From Hoeflea algicola (GTDB lineage Bacteria; Pseudomonadota; Alphaproteobacteria; Rhizobiales; Rhizobiaceae), in contig NZ_JAOVZR010000001.1 in assembly GCF_026619415.1 (NCBI RefSeq), forward strand, positions 4,262,501 through 4,326,500: 64,000 bases of DNA, given 5' to 3'. Within the stretch, counting starts at the first letter, position 1, and each line of letters opens with the position of its first letter. The position numbers and the translations under genes are program-made. The notes beneath the pieces are model-generated. The model saw only the letters and a list, made by a program, of their open reading frames with translations. It had not been told where the DNA came from and did no database searches. This document shows positions 25,695-34,611 of this stretch, one piece after another.

Positions 25695-26168
25695 ATGACA
25701 AAATCCCTTAAAATCGCTTTCATCAAGGCACGCTGGCATGCCGATATCGTCGACCAGGCGCACGCCGGTTTCATGGCGCGGGTTGATGAACTTGGCCTTG
25801 ATGCGGAGGTGGTCAGCTTCGATGTGCCAGGTGCGTTTGAAATGCCGCTGCTGGCTCAGAAGCTTGCAAAAACCGGTGCCTATGACGCCATTGTTGCCGC
25901 CGCACTGGTGGTCGATGGCGGTATCTACCGGCATGATTTCGTAGCCCAGGCAGTGGTGACTGGTCTCATGGATGTGCAGCTCAAGACCGAAGTGCCGGTG
26001 TTTTCGGTCTCGCTGACGCCCCATCATTTCCAGCCCAAGGGCGAGCATGAAGCGTTCTTCACGACCCATTTCGTTCAGAAGGGCCGCGAAGCCGCAGATG
26101 CGGCGGCACAAATCATCGCGCTGAATGCCGAGCTTGTACCGGTTGCCGACGCGGCGCGGGCTGCCTGA
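25695..26168 (+). CDS. ribH: 6,7-dimethyl-8-ribityllumazine synthase (type II, RibH2)
   Basis: Lumazine synthase of 157 residues, which condenses 5-amino-6-ribitylaminouracil with dihydroxybutanone phosphate in riboflavin synthesis. IAFIKARWHADIVDQAH, FDVPGAFEMPL, DGGIYRHDFVAQAV and VSLTPHHF match the Brucella/Mesorhizobium RibH2 type, which assembles as a decamer instead of an icosahedron. The ATG at 25695 follows AAAGGA. It stands alone behind an FMN riboswitch, apart from other rib genes, which is the usual arrangement for RibH2 in Rhizobiales. Confidence 0.95.
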   Translation: MTKSLKIAFIKARWHADIVDQAHAGFMARVDELGLDAEVVSFDVPGAFEMPLLAQKLAKTGAYDAIVAAALVVDGGIYRHDFVAQAVVTGLMDVQLKTEVPVFSVSLTPHHFQPKGEHEAFFTTHFVQKGREAADAAAQIIALNAELVPVADAARAA

Positions 26169-26199
26169 CAGGCGGTAGCATCGGCACGCGTTCGAAATT

Positions 26200-26225
26200 A
26201 CCACGCGCGGCTGACCGCGCGTGGT
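26200..26225 (+). terminator. Strong hairpin after ribH
   Basis: An 11-bp perfect stem (accacgcgcgg / ccgcgcgtggt) with a CTGA loop lies 32 bases after the ribH stop. No T-run follows on the plus strand, so it is a candidate terminator or 3' stabiliser. The remaining bases up to 26498 hold no gene that I can see. Confidence 0.5.
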
Positions 26226-26498
26226 CGGTGCTGGCCAATGAACCTGCCAGCAGCACCCCGGTGTTGGGCTGCGCGCATCCAGTTGGATGTGCAGCGCTGC
26301 AGGGCAGGTCGGGCAGTAGCAAAGCTTACTGATCTTTCAGAATCCATCCCGTGCCAGGCAGAGGAGCCTGACCCGATCGCGTCGGTGACACCCGGCTCAT
26401 TTCCCGGTCACAATCGGCTGACGCTTGACTGAAACGTCTGGGCAGACCAAGATTTCAACCAGAAGCGCAGGAGGATGTCGCTTCGGGAGGAATTGCCT

Positions 26499-27356
26499 AT
26501 GTCATCGATCAAGCTCTATCGGGGCGAGTTCGGACATGTTTCCGTGCTCAACGTTTCCAGCAATCTGGTCACCCACGCCCATACTGAAGCCCACATCATC
26601 ATCTGGCTGGAAGGCGCTGCGGGAAACATGGTGATCGGAGGCGAAGCGGTAACGCCCGGTCCCGCTGCCGCCGCTGCGGTCAATTCACTTGAGCCGCACA
26701 GCCATTCCATGGCCAGTGAACATGAATCCGGCTTGTTCCTGGCTTTCTACATAGATCCCCAATGGGCCCTGCGGCGTCGCGGTCTGCCTTCGGGAACGGC
26801 CTTGTTCGCCAAGCCCACAATTCCGATGGATCTAAGACTCTACCGCGCGGTCGTCGATATTTTCAACCTTCTGCGTGACGAGGGCAATATTGACGATTTT
26901 GTCGATTATGAAATCGAGCGGTTGATCGACAGCCTTTTGGATGTGGCGCAAGCGCAATCGGTGCGGCTGCGTCCGTTGCACGCTCAGAGCAACTCGCTGG
27001 ATTACCGTGTCCGCAAGGCAATTGACCTGATGAAGCTCAATATCTGCGAACGCATCTGCTTTGACGATCTGGCGCGCAAGGTTGGGCTCTCGCGGGCGCA
27101 TTTCTTCTCCCTGTTCAAGGAGCAGACCCGGCTGACACCGAATGTCTACTGGAACACGCTGCGGATGGACGAAGCGCGCCGTCAATTGCAATGCTCTGAG
27201 GATTCGCTGATCTCCGTTGCCTGCAATCTCGGTTTTACCACCCAAGGCAACTTCTCTCGCTTTTTCAGGGATCACGTTGGCGTTCCGCCGATAGAATATC
27301 GCAAGGCGGCAGCAGCCCGTATTGAATGGGCGTCGGTTTTTCCGACTGAGAGATAA
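26499..27356 (+). CDS. AraC family transcriptional regulator
   Basis: Regulator of 285 residues with an N-terminal cupin-like sensor (about 1-120, including THAHTEAHIIIWLEG) and a C-terminal double HTH (about 180-275): RICFDDLARKVGLSRAHFFSLFKEQT and DSLISVACNLGFTTQGNFSRFFRDHVGVPPIEYR (in pieces) are canonical AraC. The ATG at 26499 is preferred over 26475 because GGGAGG lies 8 bases before it. It is immediately upstream of, and codirectional with, the molybdenum hydroxylase operon and is its likely activator. Confidence 0.9.
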   Translation: MSSIKLYRGEFGHVSVLNVSSNLVTHAHTEAHIIIWLEGAAGNMVIGGEAVTPGPAAAAAVNSLEPHSHSMASEHESGLFLAFYIDPQWALRRRGLPSGTALFAKPTIPMDLRLYRAVVDIFNLLRDEGNIDDFVDYEIERLIDSLLDVAQAQSVRLRPLHAQSNSLDYRVRKAIDLMKLNICERICFDDLARKVGLSRAHFFSLFKEQTRLTPNVYWNTLRMDEARRQLQCSEDSLISVACNLGFTTQGNFSRFFRDHVGVPPIEYRKAAAARIEWASVFPTER

Positions 27357-27437
27357 ACCGTCAAGACGCATTGATAAGCACCACGAGCCGAGGCGCCCTA
27401 CAGTTGGGTCCTGTTGAACTCGTGAGGACTTTTATCA

Positions 27438-27881
27438 ATGACGACTGTAACCATTTCCAGCATCATCGACGCGCCTGTTGAAAAGGTCTGGGCACGTATT
27501 CGCGATTTCAACGGCTTGCCAAGCTGGCATCCGCGGATGGTTGAAAGCCACATCGAGGATGGCAAGCCTGCTACCGAAATCGGCTGTGTCCGCAATTTCA
27601 CCCTGGCCAGCGGACCCAAGCTGCGCGAGCAGTTGACCGCGTTTTCTGACGATGAGTTTCTGGTCAGCTATGCGATCCTGGAAACGCCGCAGCCAATCAC
27701 CAATCACAGCTCCACATTGCAGCTGCGCCGCGTCACCGATGGCGACCGCACCTATGCGGAATGGACTGCCACATTCGATGCGCCTGCCGAAAAAGCCGAC
27801 GAACTTGCCGCCGGCATGGGCGCCAACGTGTTCCAGGGCGGCTTCAATGCGCTGCAGGAGCATTTTACCTCGAAATCCTGA
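27438..27881 (+). CDS. SRPBCC family (polyketide cyclase/START-like) protein
   Basis: Small protein of 147 residues with a START-like ligand-binding fold. It opens TVTISSIIDAPVEKVWARIRDFNGLPSWHPRM (in pieces), the standard Polyketide_cyc2 start, followed by alternating strands and a long C-terminal helix (QGGFNALQEHF). It leads the hydroxylase operon. CoxG, the SRPBCC protein of CO-dehydrogenase clusters, suggests an accessory role such as membrane anchoring or ligand handling, although this protein is shorter and lacks the CoxG C-terminal anchor. Confidence 0.85.
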   Translation: MTTVTISSIIDAPVEKVWARIRDFNGLPSWHPRMVESHIEDGKPATEIGCVRNFTLASGPKLREQLTAFSDDEFLVSYAILETPQPITNHSSTLQLRRVTDGDRTYAEWTATFDAPAEKADELAAGMGANVFQGGFNALQEHFTSKS

Positions 27882-27904
27882 TCCAGGCTTGAAGGAGTAT
27901 CGCC

Positions 27905-28705
27905 ATGTCGCTTGCTCTGAGTACGTTCGCATCGGCCAAGGAAGCATCGGTTGCCCTCAATGAGGGCGGCGCTCACTATCTCGGCGGCGGCACTCTGGTG
28001 GTGCGCGCGGTCAATGAGGGGGACATAGCCATTACCGGCTATGTCCGCACCACTGACCCGGCACTCACGAAAATCGACGTTTCGGGACAACGGGCACGCA
28101 TCGGCGCATCTGCGACGATGGCATCAATTGCCCGTTGCCTGGAACTGGAAACCATATGGCGAGCCGCCAAAGCCGTCGGCGGTCCCGCCATTCGCAATAT
28201 GGCCACGGTGGGCGGCAATCTGTTCGCACCGGCGCCTTATGGCGATTTCACTGTCGCGCTGCTTGCGCTTGGTGCGACGGTGCACTGTGCCGACGCCGAT
28301 TTGAGTATCGATGATTTTCTCGCCGATCGTGACAATTCGTCCGGGCGGGGAATCGTGACTGCCGTGAGTTTCGATATCCCGGCGGCAGACAGCTTTCGCT
28401 TTTTGAAGGTCTCTCGGGTCAAGCCCAAGGGTGTGTCGGTGCTCAGCATCGCCACGATCATCGACACCGATGCGCAGGGCGTGGTTGCAAATGCCCGCAT
28501 TGGGCTGGGGTGCATGGCGGATCGTCCGATCCGGGCGCGCGCCGCTGAGGCTGCCCTTAAAGGCCAGCCGCTTACAAAAGACGGAATCGCTCAGGCCGTT
28601 GCCGTCATCGGCGAAGGCACAGATCCGATCACCGACCCGATCGCCAGTGGATGGTATCGGGGTGAAGTCTTGCCGGTGCATTTCAGCAGGCTGTTGCTTA
28701 GCTGA
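27905..28705 (+). CDS. Molybdenum hydroxylase FAD-binding subunit (CoxM/XdhB-like)
   Basis: Medium subunit of 266 residues that passes electrons from the iron-sulfur subunit to the final acceptor. FAD contacts are seen as HYLGGGTLVVRAVN (25-38) and NMATVGGNLFAPAPYGDF (98-115, the second motif T-x-G-G-N). A CO_deh_flav_C domain follows, with SRVKPKGVSVLSIA and GLGCMADRPIRA. A good AAGGAG site precedes the ATG. It is the first of the four hydroxylase subunit genes. Confidence 0.92.
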   Translation: MSLALSTFASAKEASVALNEGGAHYLGGGTLVVRAVNEGDIAITGYVRTTDPALTKIDVSGQRARIGASATMASIARCLELETIWRAAKAVGGPAIRNMATVGGNLFAPAPYGDFTVALLALGATVHCADADLSIDDFLADRDNSSGRGIVTAVSFDIPAADSFRFLKVSRVKPKGVSVLSIATIIDTDAQGVVANARIGLGCMADRPIRARAAEAALKGQPLTKDGIAQAVAVIGEGTDPITDPIASGWYRGEVLPVHFSRLLLS

Positions 28706-28792
28706 GGAGACCAGTTGCAACTCGGCTGGGGAGGCCGATTGCACAGAGGAATTTGCCAGTTGCTGGGCTAGCAGGTGGCGGGAGGAGAACAA

Positions 28793-29275
28793 ATGGCCAG
28801 AATTCCAGTTCAATTTCGGCTCAACGGTGACGACAGGGCCGAATTCATCGAAAGCGGCACGACGCTGTTTCACGCGTTGCGCGACACCATGGGCGACATG
28901 TCGCCGAAGGGTGGATGCCACCAGGGTTCGTGCGGTGCCTGCTCGGTGATCATTGACGGCGAGTTGCGGTTGAGCTGCCTGACCCTGGCTGAAACCTGCG
29001 AAGGCGCCGAAATCGAGACAACCGCAGGTCTGGGGCAGGATGGGGTGTTGCACCCGGTGCAGCGCGCCATCCTTGATGGCTTTGCCACCCAATGCGGCTT
29101 CTGCACCCCGGGCATGGTGATGGCTGCCAAGGCGTTGCTCGACCGCACGCCAAACCCGAGCCGGGAAGATGTGGTCGAGGCAATCTCGGGCAACATCTGC
29201 CGTTGCACCGGCTATGAGCCGATTATCGCCGCGGTGCTTGCCGCTGCCCGGTCCAATTCGCAGAACGCCGGCTGA
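28793..29275 (+). CDS. Molybdenum hydroxylase 2Fe-2S subunit (CoxS/XdhC-type)
   Basis: Small iron-sulfur subunit of 160 residues with both [2Fe-2S] sites intact: the ferredoxin-type Cys42, Cys47, Cys50 and Cys62, and the helical-domain Cys101, Cys104 (QCGFCTPG), Cys136 and Cys138 (NICRCTGY). The ATG at 28793 follows GGAGGAG. It carries electrons from the molybdenum site to the FAD subunit. Confidence 0.95.
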   Translation: MARIPVQFRLNGDDRAEFIESGTTLFHALRDTMGDMSPKGGCHQGSCGACSVIIDGELRLSCLTLAETCEGAEIETTAGLGQDGVLHPVQRAILDGFATQCGFCTPGMVMAAKALLDRTPNPSREDVVEAISGNICRCTGYEPIIAAVLAAARSNSQNAG

Positions 29276-29286
29276 GGAGGTCGAAA

Positions 29287-30653
29287 ATGGAACTTCGCAA
29301 GAGCTATTTTGCCGACGAACGCAAGGACGACCTCAACGAGATCGGCCATTCCCGCCCGCGTTCAGATGCGCCCGGTCATGTCACCGGCAAGACATCCTAT
29401 TTCGCCGACCGGACTTTCCCCGGCTTGCTGCATCTGAAGATGGTGCGCAGCCCGCATCATCACGCCAACATCCGCTCGATCGACACCTCCGAAGCCGAAA
29501 AGCATCCCGGCGTCATTCGGGTGATCACGGCCAAGGATGTGCCGCACAATCTCTACACCATCCTGATCCTGATCCAGGTCGGTCCCGAGGACGAGACCGT
29601 TCTGGCCGACAAGAAGGTCAGCTGGAAGGGCGAGGCCGTGGTTGCGGTGCTGGCCACCAGCGAACGCGCCGCCCAGGAAGCCGCCGCCAAGGTCAAGGTT
29701 GATTACGAGGTGTTGCCGGCTGTCTTCGACGTGCTCGATGCGCTCAAGCCGGATGCACCGCAGGTCAACGAGCACCATCCGGGCAACTATTACCACTATG
29801 ACAGCGGGGATCACCGCAAGGTTCGGTATGGCGATATCGATGCCGGTTTTGCCGCCGCCGACCACATCCTCGAGCAAACCTATCAGTCTTCACCGATTGA
29901 ACAGGCGCCCACCGAGACCACCGGCTGTATCGTCACGCCGGATGGTAATGACCGTTTCACCTGTCACACCAACACCCAGGCGATGTTCTTCACCCTCGAT
30001 AACGCCTCGATCATCCTGCAGATGCCGGGCCACAAGCTGCATATGGTCGGTGGTACCGTCGGCGGCGGCTTTGGCGGCAAGGTCGATGTCATCGTCGAGC
30101 CGATCGCCATCCTGGCAGCCAAGCTCACGGGACGGCCGGTGTCGTTCATCTACAGCCGCGAGGAGGAAATGCAGATTTCCTCGCCACGCGCTGCCGAAAC
30201 CATCATCCTCAAGGATGGCGTCACCAATGATGGCCGCCTCGTTGCCCGGCAAGTCACCGGTTACACCGATGCCGGCGCCTATTCACGGCACTCGCCCTAT
30301 GGCGCGCAGAAGGGGCTGCGCATTATCCCGGCCCCTACACGGTACCCAATGTCTGGATCGACACCTATTGCGTCTACACCAACCGGACGCCGTCGAGCGC
30401 CATGCGCGGCTTTGGCGTGACCATCGCCGATTTTGCGCTTGAGGTGCAAATGGACAAGCTGGCTCGCCTGATCGGTATGGATCCGCTCGAGTTCCGCTTC
30501 ATCAATGCCTATCGGGACGGAGACATGAAGGCGCACCGCCAGCCCACCGAGGGCGCGGCGCTGATCGAGTGCATGCAGGAGGCTTCACGGGTCTCCGGAT
30601 GGCCGGTGGCGCAACAATATCTCGATATGTCCTCGCGAACCAGGGAGGCTTGA
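29287..30653 (+). pseudogene. Molybdenum hydroxylase Mo-binding subunit, N-terminal half, with a one-base frameshift
   Basis: The N-terminal part of an aldehyde oxidase/xanthine dehydrogenase-type large subunit: hammerhead domain (about 25-145), then the first MoCo domain with GGGFGGK at 259-265. At about 30320 the frame breaks. Upstream reads GAQKGLR; downstream, in the -1 frame, PGPYTVPNVWIDTYCVYTNR and SSAMRGFG resume the family sequence without loss. One missing C (cgccat to cgcat) explains it. Restored, the product is about 455 residues and stops at the TGA at 30651-30653. The second half is a separate gene starting 1 base later. The frameshift may be a sequencing error. Confidence 0.85.
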
Positions 30654-30654
30654 A

Positions 30655-31677
30655 ATGGCTTTGAAACATGGCCGCGGCGTTGCCGCAATCAACTATCCGA
30701 CCGGCATGAATCTGGGTGGCGACCCCAGCCAGGCGCTGGTTCATTCCACCCCCACCGGCAATTTCATGGTGTCATTGTCGAGTGTCGATCTCGGCCAGGG
30801 GCTCAAGCAGGTGATGGCGCAAATCTGCGCCGAGACCATTGGCGTGCCGACCGAGTTCGTTACCATCGACACTGCCGACACCGACACCGGGCCGCACTGC
30901 ATGGGCACATTTGCCTCGCGCGGCACCCACAGGGTCGGCAATGCGGTGGTGGAGGCCGCCCGTGAGGCCCGTCAGGTGATGCTCGAAGTGGCCGCCGAGG
31001 AACTTGAGGTCAACGCCTCCGACCTCGATACCGATGGCGAAGGCAATATCCACGTCAAGGGCGCGCCGCAGAAGTCGATCTCGATATTCGACACAGCACT
31101 TGCCGCCCATTTCAAACAGGGCCGGTCGATCTCCGGTCGTGGCATGTTTCTGGTGCAACGTTCCTATCCTGATACCGAGACGGGGGCCATGAAACCGGCC
31201 ACCTGCTACGCCCATGCTTGCGTGGTCGCCGATGTCGAAGTCGATGACGAGACCGGTGAAATTACGGTGCAGTCGGTCAAGAATGTCTATGAGGTCGGCC
31301 GGGCGCTGAACCCGAAAATGGTCGAGCAACAATTGGTCGGCGGGTCATGGATGGGCATCAGTCACGCACTCTACGAGACCACCGAGCCCTATTATCCCAA
31401 GCGCGATCATGGCGGCACTGACTTCAACCAGTACCTCATGCCCGGGCCGGGTGATCTGGCGGAGACGGAAACCTATGTGCTGGAGCGGCCGTCTTCCGAT
31501 GGTCCCTACGGGGCCAAGGGACCGGGAGAGATGTGCGCCAACCCGCAGATTCCGGCGCTGGCAAATGCGATCTACGACGCCGTTGGGGTCCGCATCGACA
31601 CCATGCCGATCACGCCTGAGCGGATTCTGCGCGCCATCAAGGCCAAAGCTGCAGCGGGCGAAGGCCGGACTGAGTGA
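30655..31677 (+). CDS. Molybdenum hydroxylase Mo-binding subunit, C-terminal half (separate polypeptide)
   Basis: A protein of 340 residues that matches only the second molybdopterin domain (MoCoBD_2). The Q-loop is LGQGLKQV (46-53), and the catalytic Glu is Glu292 in GAKGPGE. The ATG at 30655 has its own GGGAGG site 7 bases upstream, and the preceding stop is 1 base away, so the split looks natural and translationally coupled. A two-polypeptide large subunit of about 50 and 37 kDa is known from nicotinate dehydrogenase of Eubacterium barkeri; most CoxL proteins are single chains. The substrate may be an N-heterocycle or an aldehyde, which is inference. Confidence 0.88.
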   Translation: MALKHGRGVAAINYPTGMNLGGDPSQALVHSTPTGNFMVSLSSVDLGQGLKQVMAQICAETIGVPTEFVTIDTADTDTGPHCMGTFASRGTHRVGNAVVEAAREARQVMLEVAAEELEVNASDLDTDGEGNIHVKGAPQKSISIFDTALAAHFKQGRSISGRGMFLVQRSYPDTETGAMKPATCYAHACVVADVEVDDETGEITVQSVKNVYEVGRALNPKMVEQQLVGGSWMGISHALYETTEPYYPKRDHGGTDFNQYLMPGPGDLAETETYVLERPSSDGPYGAKGPGEMCANPQIPALANAIYDAVGVRIDTMPITPERILRAIKAKAAAGEGRTE

Positions 31678-31679
31678 CG

Positions 31680-32558
31680 ATGGCACACGAAGGGGAGGGG
31701 ATAGCGACTTCGCCGGAAGCGGTGATGTCCCGTCTGGCTCAATCGCACTATCTGGCCGATGAAGAACTAGCAACAGCGATTTTCCTGGCGCTTCGGCTGG
31801 GCAAGCCGCTGTTGCTGGAAGGAGCGCCCGGCGTCGGCAAGACCGAAGCCGCAAAGGCTGTTGCCGAGGTTTTGGGGCGCGAACTGGTGCGGCTGCAATG
31901 CTATGAGGGCATTGATGCCGCGCACGCGCTCTATGAATGGAACTATCAGCGGCAATTGCTGGCCATCCGGCAGGCAGGCGAAGCCGAGACCGACATCTAT
32001 GGCGACCGGTTCCTGATCGCCCGTCCGTTGTTGCAGGTCTTGCAGGCGCCCGATCAACGGGTTCTGCTGGTTGATGAGATCGACCGCTCAGACCATGAAT
32101 TTGAAGCCCTGCTGCTCGAATTTCTGTCCGATTTTCAGATCTCCATTCCCGAACGCGGCACCCTGTGTGCAAAGACCCGGCCACTGGTGGTGCTGACCTC
32201 CAACCGCACCCGCGAATTGGCCGAGGCGTTGCGCCGCCGCTGTGTCTATCACTGGATCGGCTATCCCGACGCCGAACGCGAGGCGGCGATCATCATGGCG
32301 CGCTCGGGCGATGTGGCACGCGAGACAGCCAAGGCGGTTGCCGACGCGGTGCGCGACATCCGCGCGCGGCCGCTGGCCAAACCTCCGGGCATCGCCGAGG
32401 CCATCGAGTGGGCCAATGCGGCCACCATTCTGGAAAAAGGTGGAAGTCCCTGGCCCGAGGCGTTCCGCCGGGCGATTGGCGTCCTGATCAAGGACGAAGA
32501 GGACATTCACTACATCGAGCCCGAAATGCGTCACATCATTGAGGCGGCAATGTCATGA
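31680..32558 (+). CDS. MoxR-type AAA+ ATPase (CoxD-like)
   Basis: AAA+ chaperone-like ATPase of 292 residues. Walker A is GAPGVGKTEA (about 48-57), Walker B LLVDEIDRSD (about 129-138), followed by sensor 1 in VLTSNRTREL. The ATG at 31680 is 2 bases past the previous stop; a GTG at 31674 overlapping that stop is also possible. In CO dehydrogenase, CoxD with CoxE matures the molybdenum-copper site, so this pair probably completes or activates the hydroxylase's molybdenum centre. Confidence 0.9.
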   Translation: MAHEGEGIATSPEAVMSRLAQSHYLADEELATAIFLALRLGKPLLLEGAPGVGKTEAAKAVAEVLGRELVRLQCYEGIDAAHALYEWNYQRQLLAIRQAGEAETDIYGDRFLIARPLLQVLQAPDQRVLLVDEIDRSDHEFEALLLEFLSDFQISIPERGTLCAKTRPLVVLTSNRTRELAEALRRRCVYHWIGYPDAEREAAIIMARSGDVARETAKAVADAVRDIRARPLAKPPGIAEAIEWANAATILEKGGSPWPEAFRRAIGVLIKDEEDIHYIEPEMRHIIEAAMS

Positions 32559-33724
32559 ACAAGTTTCTGGTCTGCGACACGGCTGAAACACCACGCGAAC
32601 TGCCGCGCGGTTCAGCCCCGTTTTTTGGTTTTGCCCGCTTGTTGCGGCGCTTCGGCTTCGCGATCGCGCCGGAACAGGCGATCGCCTTCATGCAGGCGGT
32701 AAGCCTGCTCGGGCCTCGCTCGATGGATGATGTCCGCCGCTCGGCGGTCGCCACATTCGCGCCGGCGCCTGAACGACGCGTCGAGTTTGATGCCCTGTTT
32801 GAAAGCTGGTTTTGCGGCGACACCGGCATGCTCTCGCCGGGAGATCAGCAGGACGAGGAAGAGACTGAAATCAAGGACGACAATGCGACCGCCGAAGAAC
32901 AGATCATCACCATACAGGATGCAAAGGGTGGCGAACTGACCTCGGGCGCCGAACAGCTCAACACCCGCACGTTCCCCAGCGACGATCTTCGGCTTGATAA
33001 ACTTGAACGTCGGATCGGCGCGGCGCTGCCCTGGCGACGGTCGTTTCGCACGGTGCGGACCTCGACCGGCAGCAATCTCGATCTGCGCCGCTCCATGCGC
33101 AAGATACTCTCGGCCGATGGCGACATTCCGTCACCGCGCCTGCGCCGCCGGCAGACCGTGCCGCGGCGGCTGTTGATGTTGATCGACGTTTCCGGATCGA
33201 TGAAGCTTTACACCGACGATTACCTCAAGCTTGCCCATGCTGCGGTGCAGGGCACCGGTGGGGCCGAAGTGTTCTGCTTCGGCACCAGATTGACCCGGCT
33301 GACCCCGGCATTGCGGATCAAGAACCGGGACCAGGCACTGGCGCGCGCCGGCGCGCTTGTCGAAGACTGGGATGGCGGCACCCGCATCGGTCGGACGTTG
33401 CTCGCGTTTCTTTCGGTGCCGCGGTTTTCGGCATTTGCCAGAGGCGCGGTGGTGGTGATCCTGTCCGACGCGCTCGAGCGTGGTGACTCCACCGAGATGG
33501 AAACTGCCTTTCGTCGGTTCGCTGGCGCCGCGCATCGTCTGTCCCTGGCAACGCCACTAGCCGGTGATCCGCGCTTTCGTCCGGAGACTGCAGCCTTGCG
33601 GGCGATTATGCCAATGCTGGATGACCTCGTCGACGGTTCATCGATCGCCGGTCTCTCGGAATTTATTCTGTCATTGGGGCGGTCCGCTCCGGATATTGAA
33701 CCCATGTCGGGGAGGGGCTCATGA
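32555..33724 (+). CDS. VWA domain-containing protein (CoxE-like)
   Basis: CoxE-family protein of 389 residues. An N-terminal helical region is followed by an acidic linker (about 95-118) and a C-terminal von Willebrand A domain with the MIDAS motif DVSGSM at 211-216 and later the T and D positions (GGTRIG, ILSDALERGD). It overlaps the AAA+ gene by ATGA and the next gene by ATGA. It is the usual partner of the MoxR/CoxD ATPase and is expected to recruit it to the hydroxylase. Confidence 0.9.
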   Translation: MNKFLVCDTAETPRELPRGSAPFFGFARLLRRFGFAIAPEQAIAFMQAVSLLGPRSMDDVRRSAVATFAPAPERRVEFDALFESWFCGDTGMLSPGDQQDEEETEIKDDNATAEEQIITIQDAKGGELTSGAEQLNTRTFPSDDLRLDKLERRIGAALPWRRSFRTVRTSTGSNLDLRRSMRKILSADGDIPSPRLRRRQTVPRRLLMLIDVSGSMKLYTDDYLKLAHAAVQGTGGAEVFCFGTRLTRLTPALRIKNRDQALARAGALVEDWDGGTRIGRTLLAFLSVPRFSAFARGAVVVILSDALERGDSTEMETAFRRFAGAAHRLSLATPLAGDPRFRPETAALRAIMPMLDDLVDGSSIAGLSEFILSLGRSAPDIEPMSGRGS

Positions 33725-34611
33725 CGCTCGGAATTATTGACTCTCATTTTCACATCTGGCGCCAGCAGGATCTGCCATGGCTGATGGGCCCGATGGTGCC
33801 GCGCATTTTTGGCCCGTATGACCCTATCCGCCGTGATTATCCGATCGAGGAATTTTTGGCCGACCAGCAGCCGTCAGGTGTTGAAAAGGCGGTCTATGTG
33901 CAGACCAATTGGGCCAAGGAGCATTTCGAAGACGAAGTGGCCTGGGTGCAGGCAACCGCCGACCGCACCGGCTGGCCGCACGCGATTGTTGGCTACGCCG
34001 ACATGGCGGTCGGGGATGTGCGGCCGCAACTCGACCGGCTGAAGAAATACCCGTTGCTGCGCGGTGTGCGCATGCAATTGCACTGGCACGAAGAACCCGA
34101 CTACCGGTTTGCGCCGTCGGCCAAACAGGTGCTTGATGCGAATGTGCGCGCCAATGTGGCGCGGTTGAAAGACTATGGCCTGTCGTTCGATCTGCAGCTG
34201 TTTCCCGCCCAGATGGAGGACGGAGCGGCACTGGTGGCAGAGAACCCGGAAACACAGTTCATCCTCACTCATACCGGCATGCTGACCGGAATGGAGCCCG
34301 AAACCCAGGCGGCCTGGCGTGAGGGCTTGGGCAAACTCGCGCCCTATCGCAACCTGAGCGCAAAACTGTCGGGTCTCGGCACATTCCTGCACCGCAACGA
34401 TCCGGCCATGATCGACTATGTTGTCTCCAACGCTGTCGATATCCTCGGCAGCGACCGGTTGATGTTCGGCTCCAATTTCCCGATCGAAAAGCTCTGGACC
34501 GATCACCTGACCATGGTGACGTCCTATCGCGATGCGGCCGGAAAACTCGATGAGGCTACCCAGGCCGACATTTTCCGCAACACCGCCGCGCGGGTCTACC
34601 GCCTGGATTGA
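33721..34611 (+). CDS. Amidohydrolase family protein (COG3618, lactonase-like)
   Basis: TIM-barrel metal-dependent hydrolase of 296 residues. It begins IIDSHFHIWRQQDLPWL, has HTGMLTGM in the metal-ligand region and ends with SDRLMFGSNFPIEKLWTD and FRNTAARVYRL. This family includes L-fuconolactonase and 2-pyrone-4,6-dicarboxylate lactonase. It is the last gene of the hydroxylase operon (ATGA overlap), so it probably hydrolyses the product of the hydroxylation. It is a paralogue of the broken gene at 20145-21068. Confidence 0.9.
   Translation: MTLGIIDSHFHIWRQQDLPWLMGPMVPRIFGPYDPIRRDYPIEEFLADQQPSGVEKAVYVQTNWAKEHFEDEVAWVQATADRTGWPHAIVGYADMAVGDVRPQLDRLKKYPLLRGVRMQLHWHEEPDYRFAPSAKQVLDANVRANVARLKDYGLSFDLQLFPAQMEDGAALVAENPETQFILTHTGMLTGMEPETQAAWREGLGKLAPYRNLSAKLSGLGTFLHRNDPAMIDYVVSNAVDILGSDRLMFGSNFPIEKLWTDHLTMVTSYRDAAGKLDEATQADIFRNTAARVYRLD

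Noticed and set aside
31680..33724. MoxR/VWA pair as a defence or phage-related system
   Set aside because: The genes overlap the molybdenum hydroxylase operon on both sides, and CoxD/CoxE-like roles explain them fully.
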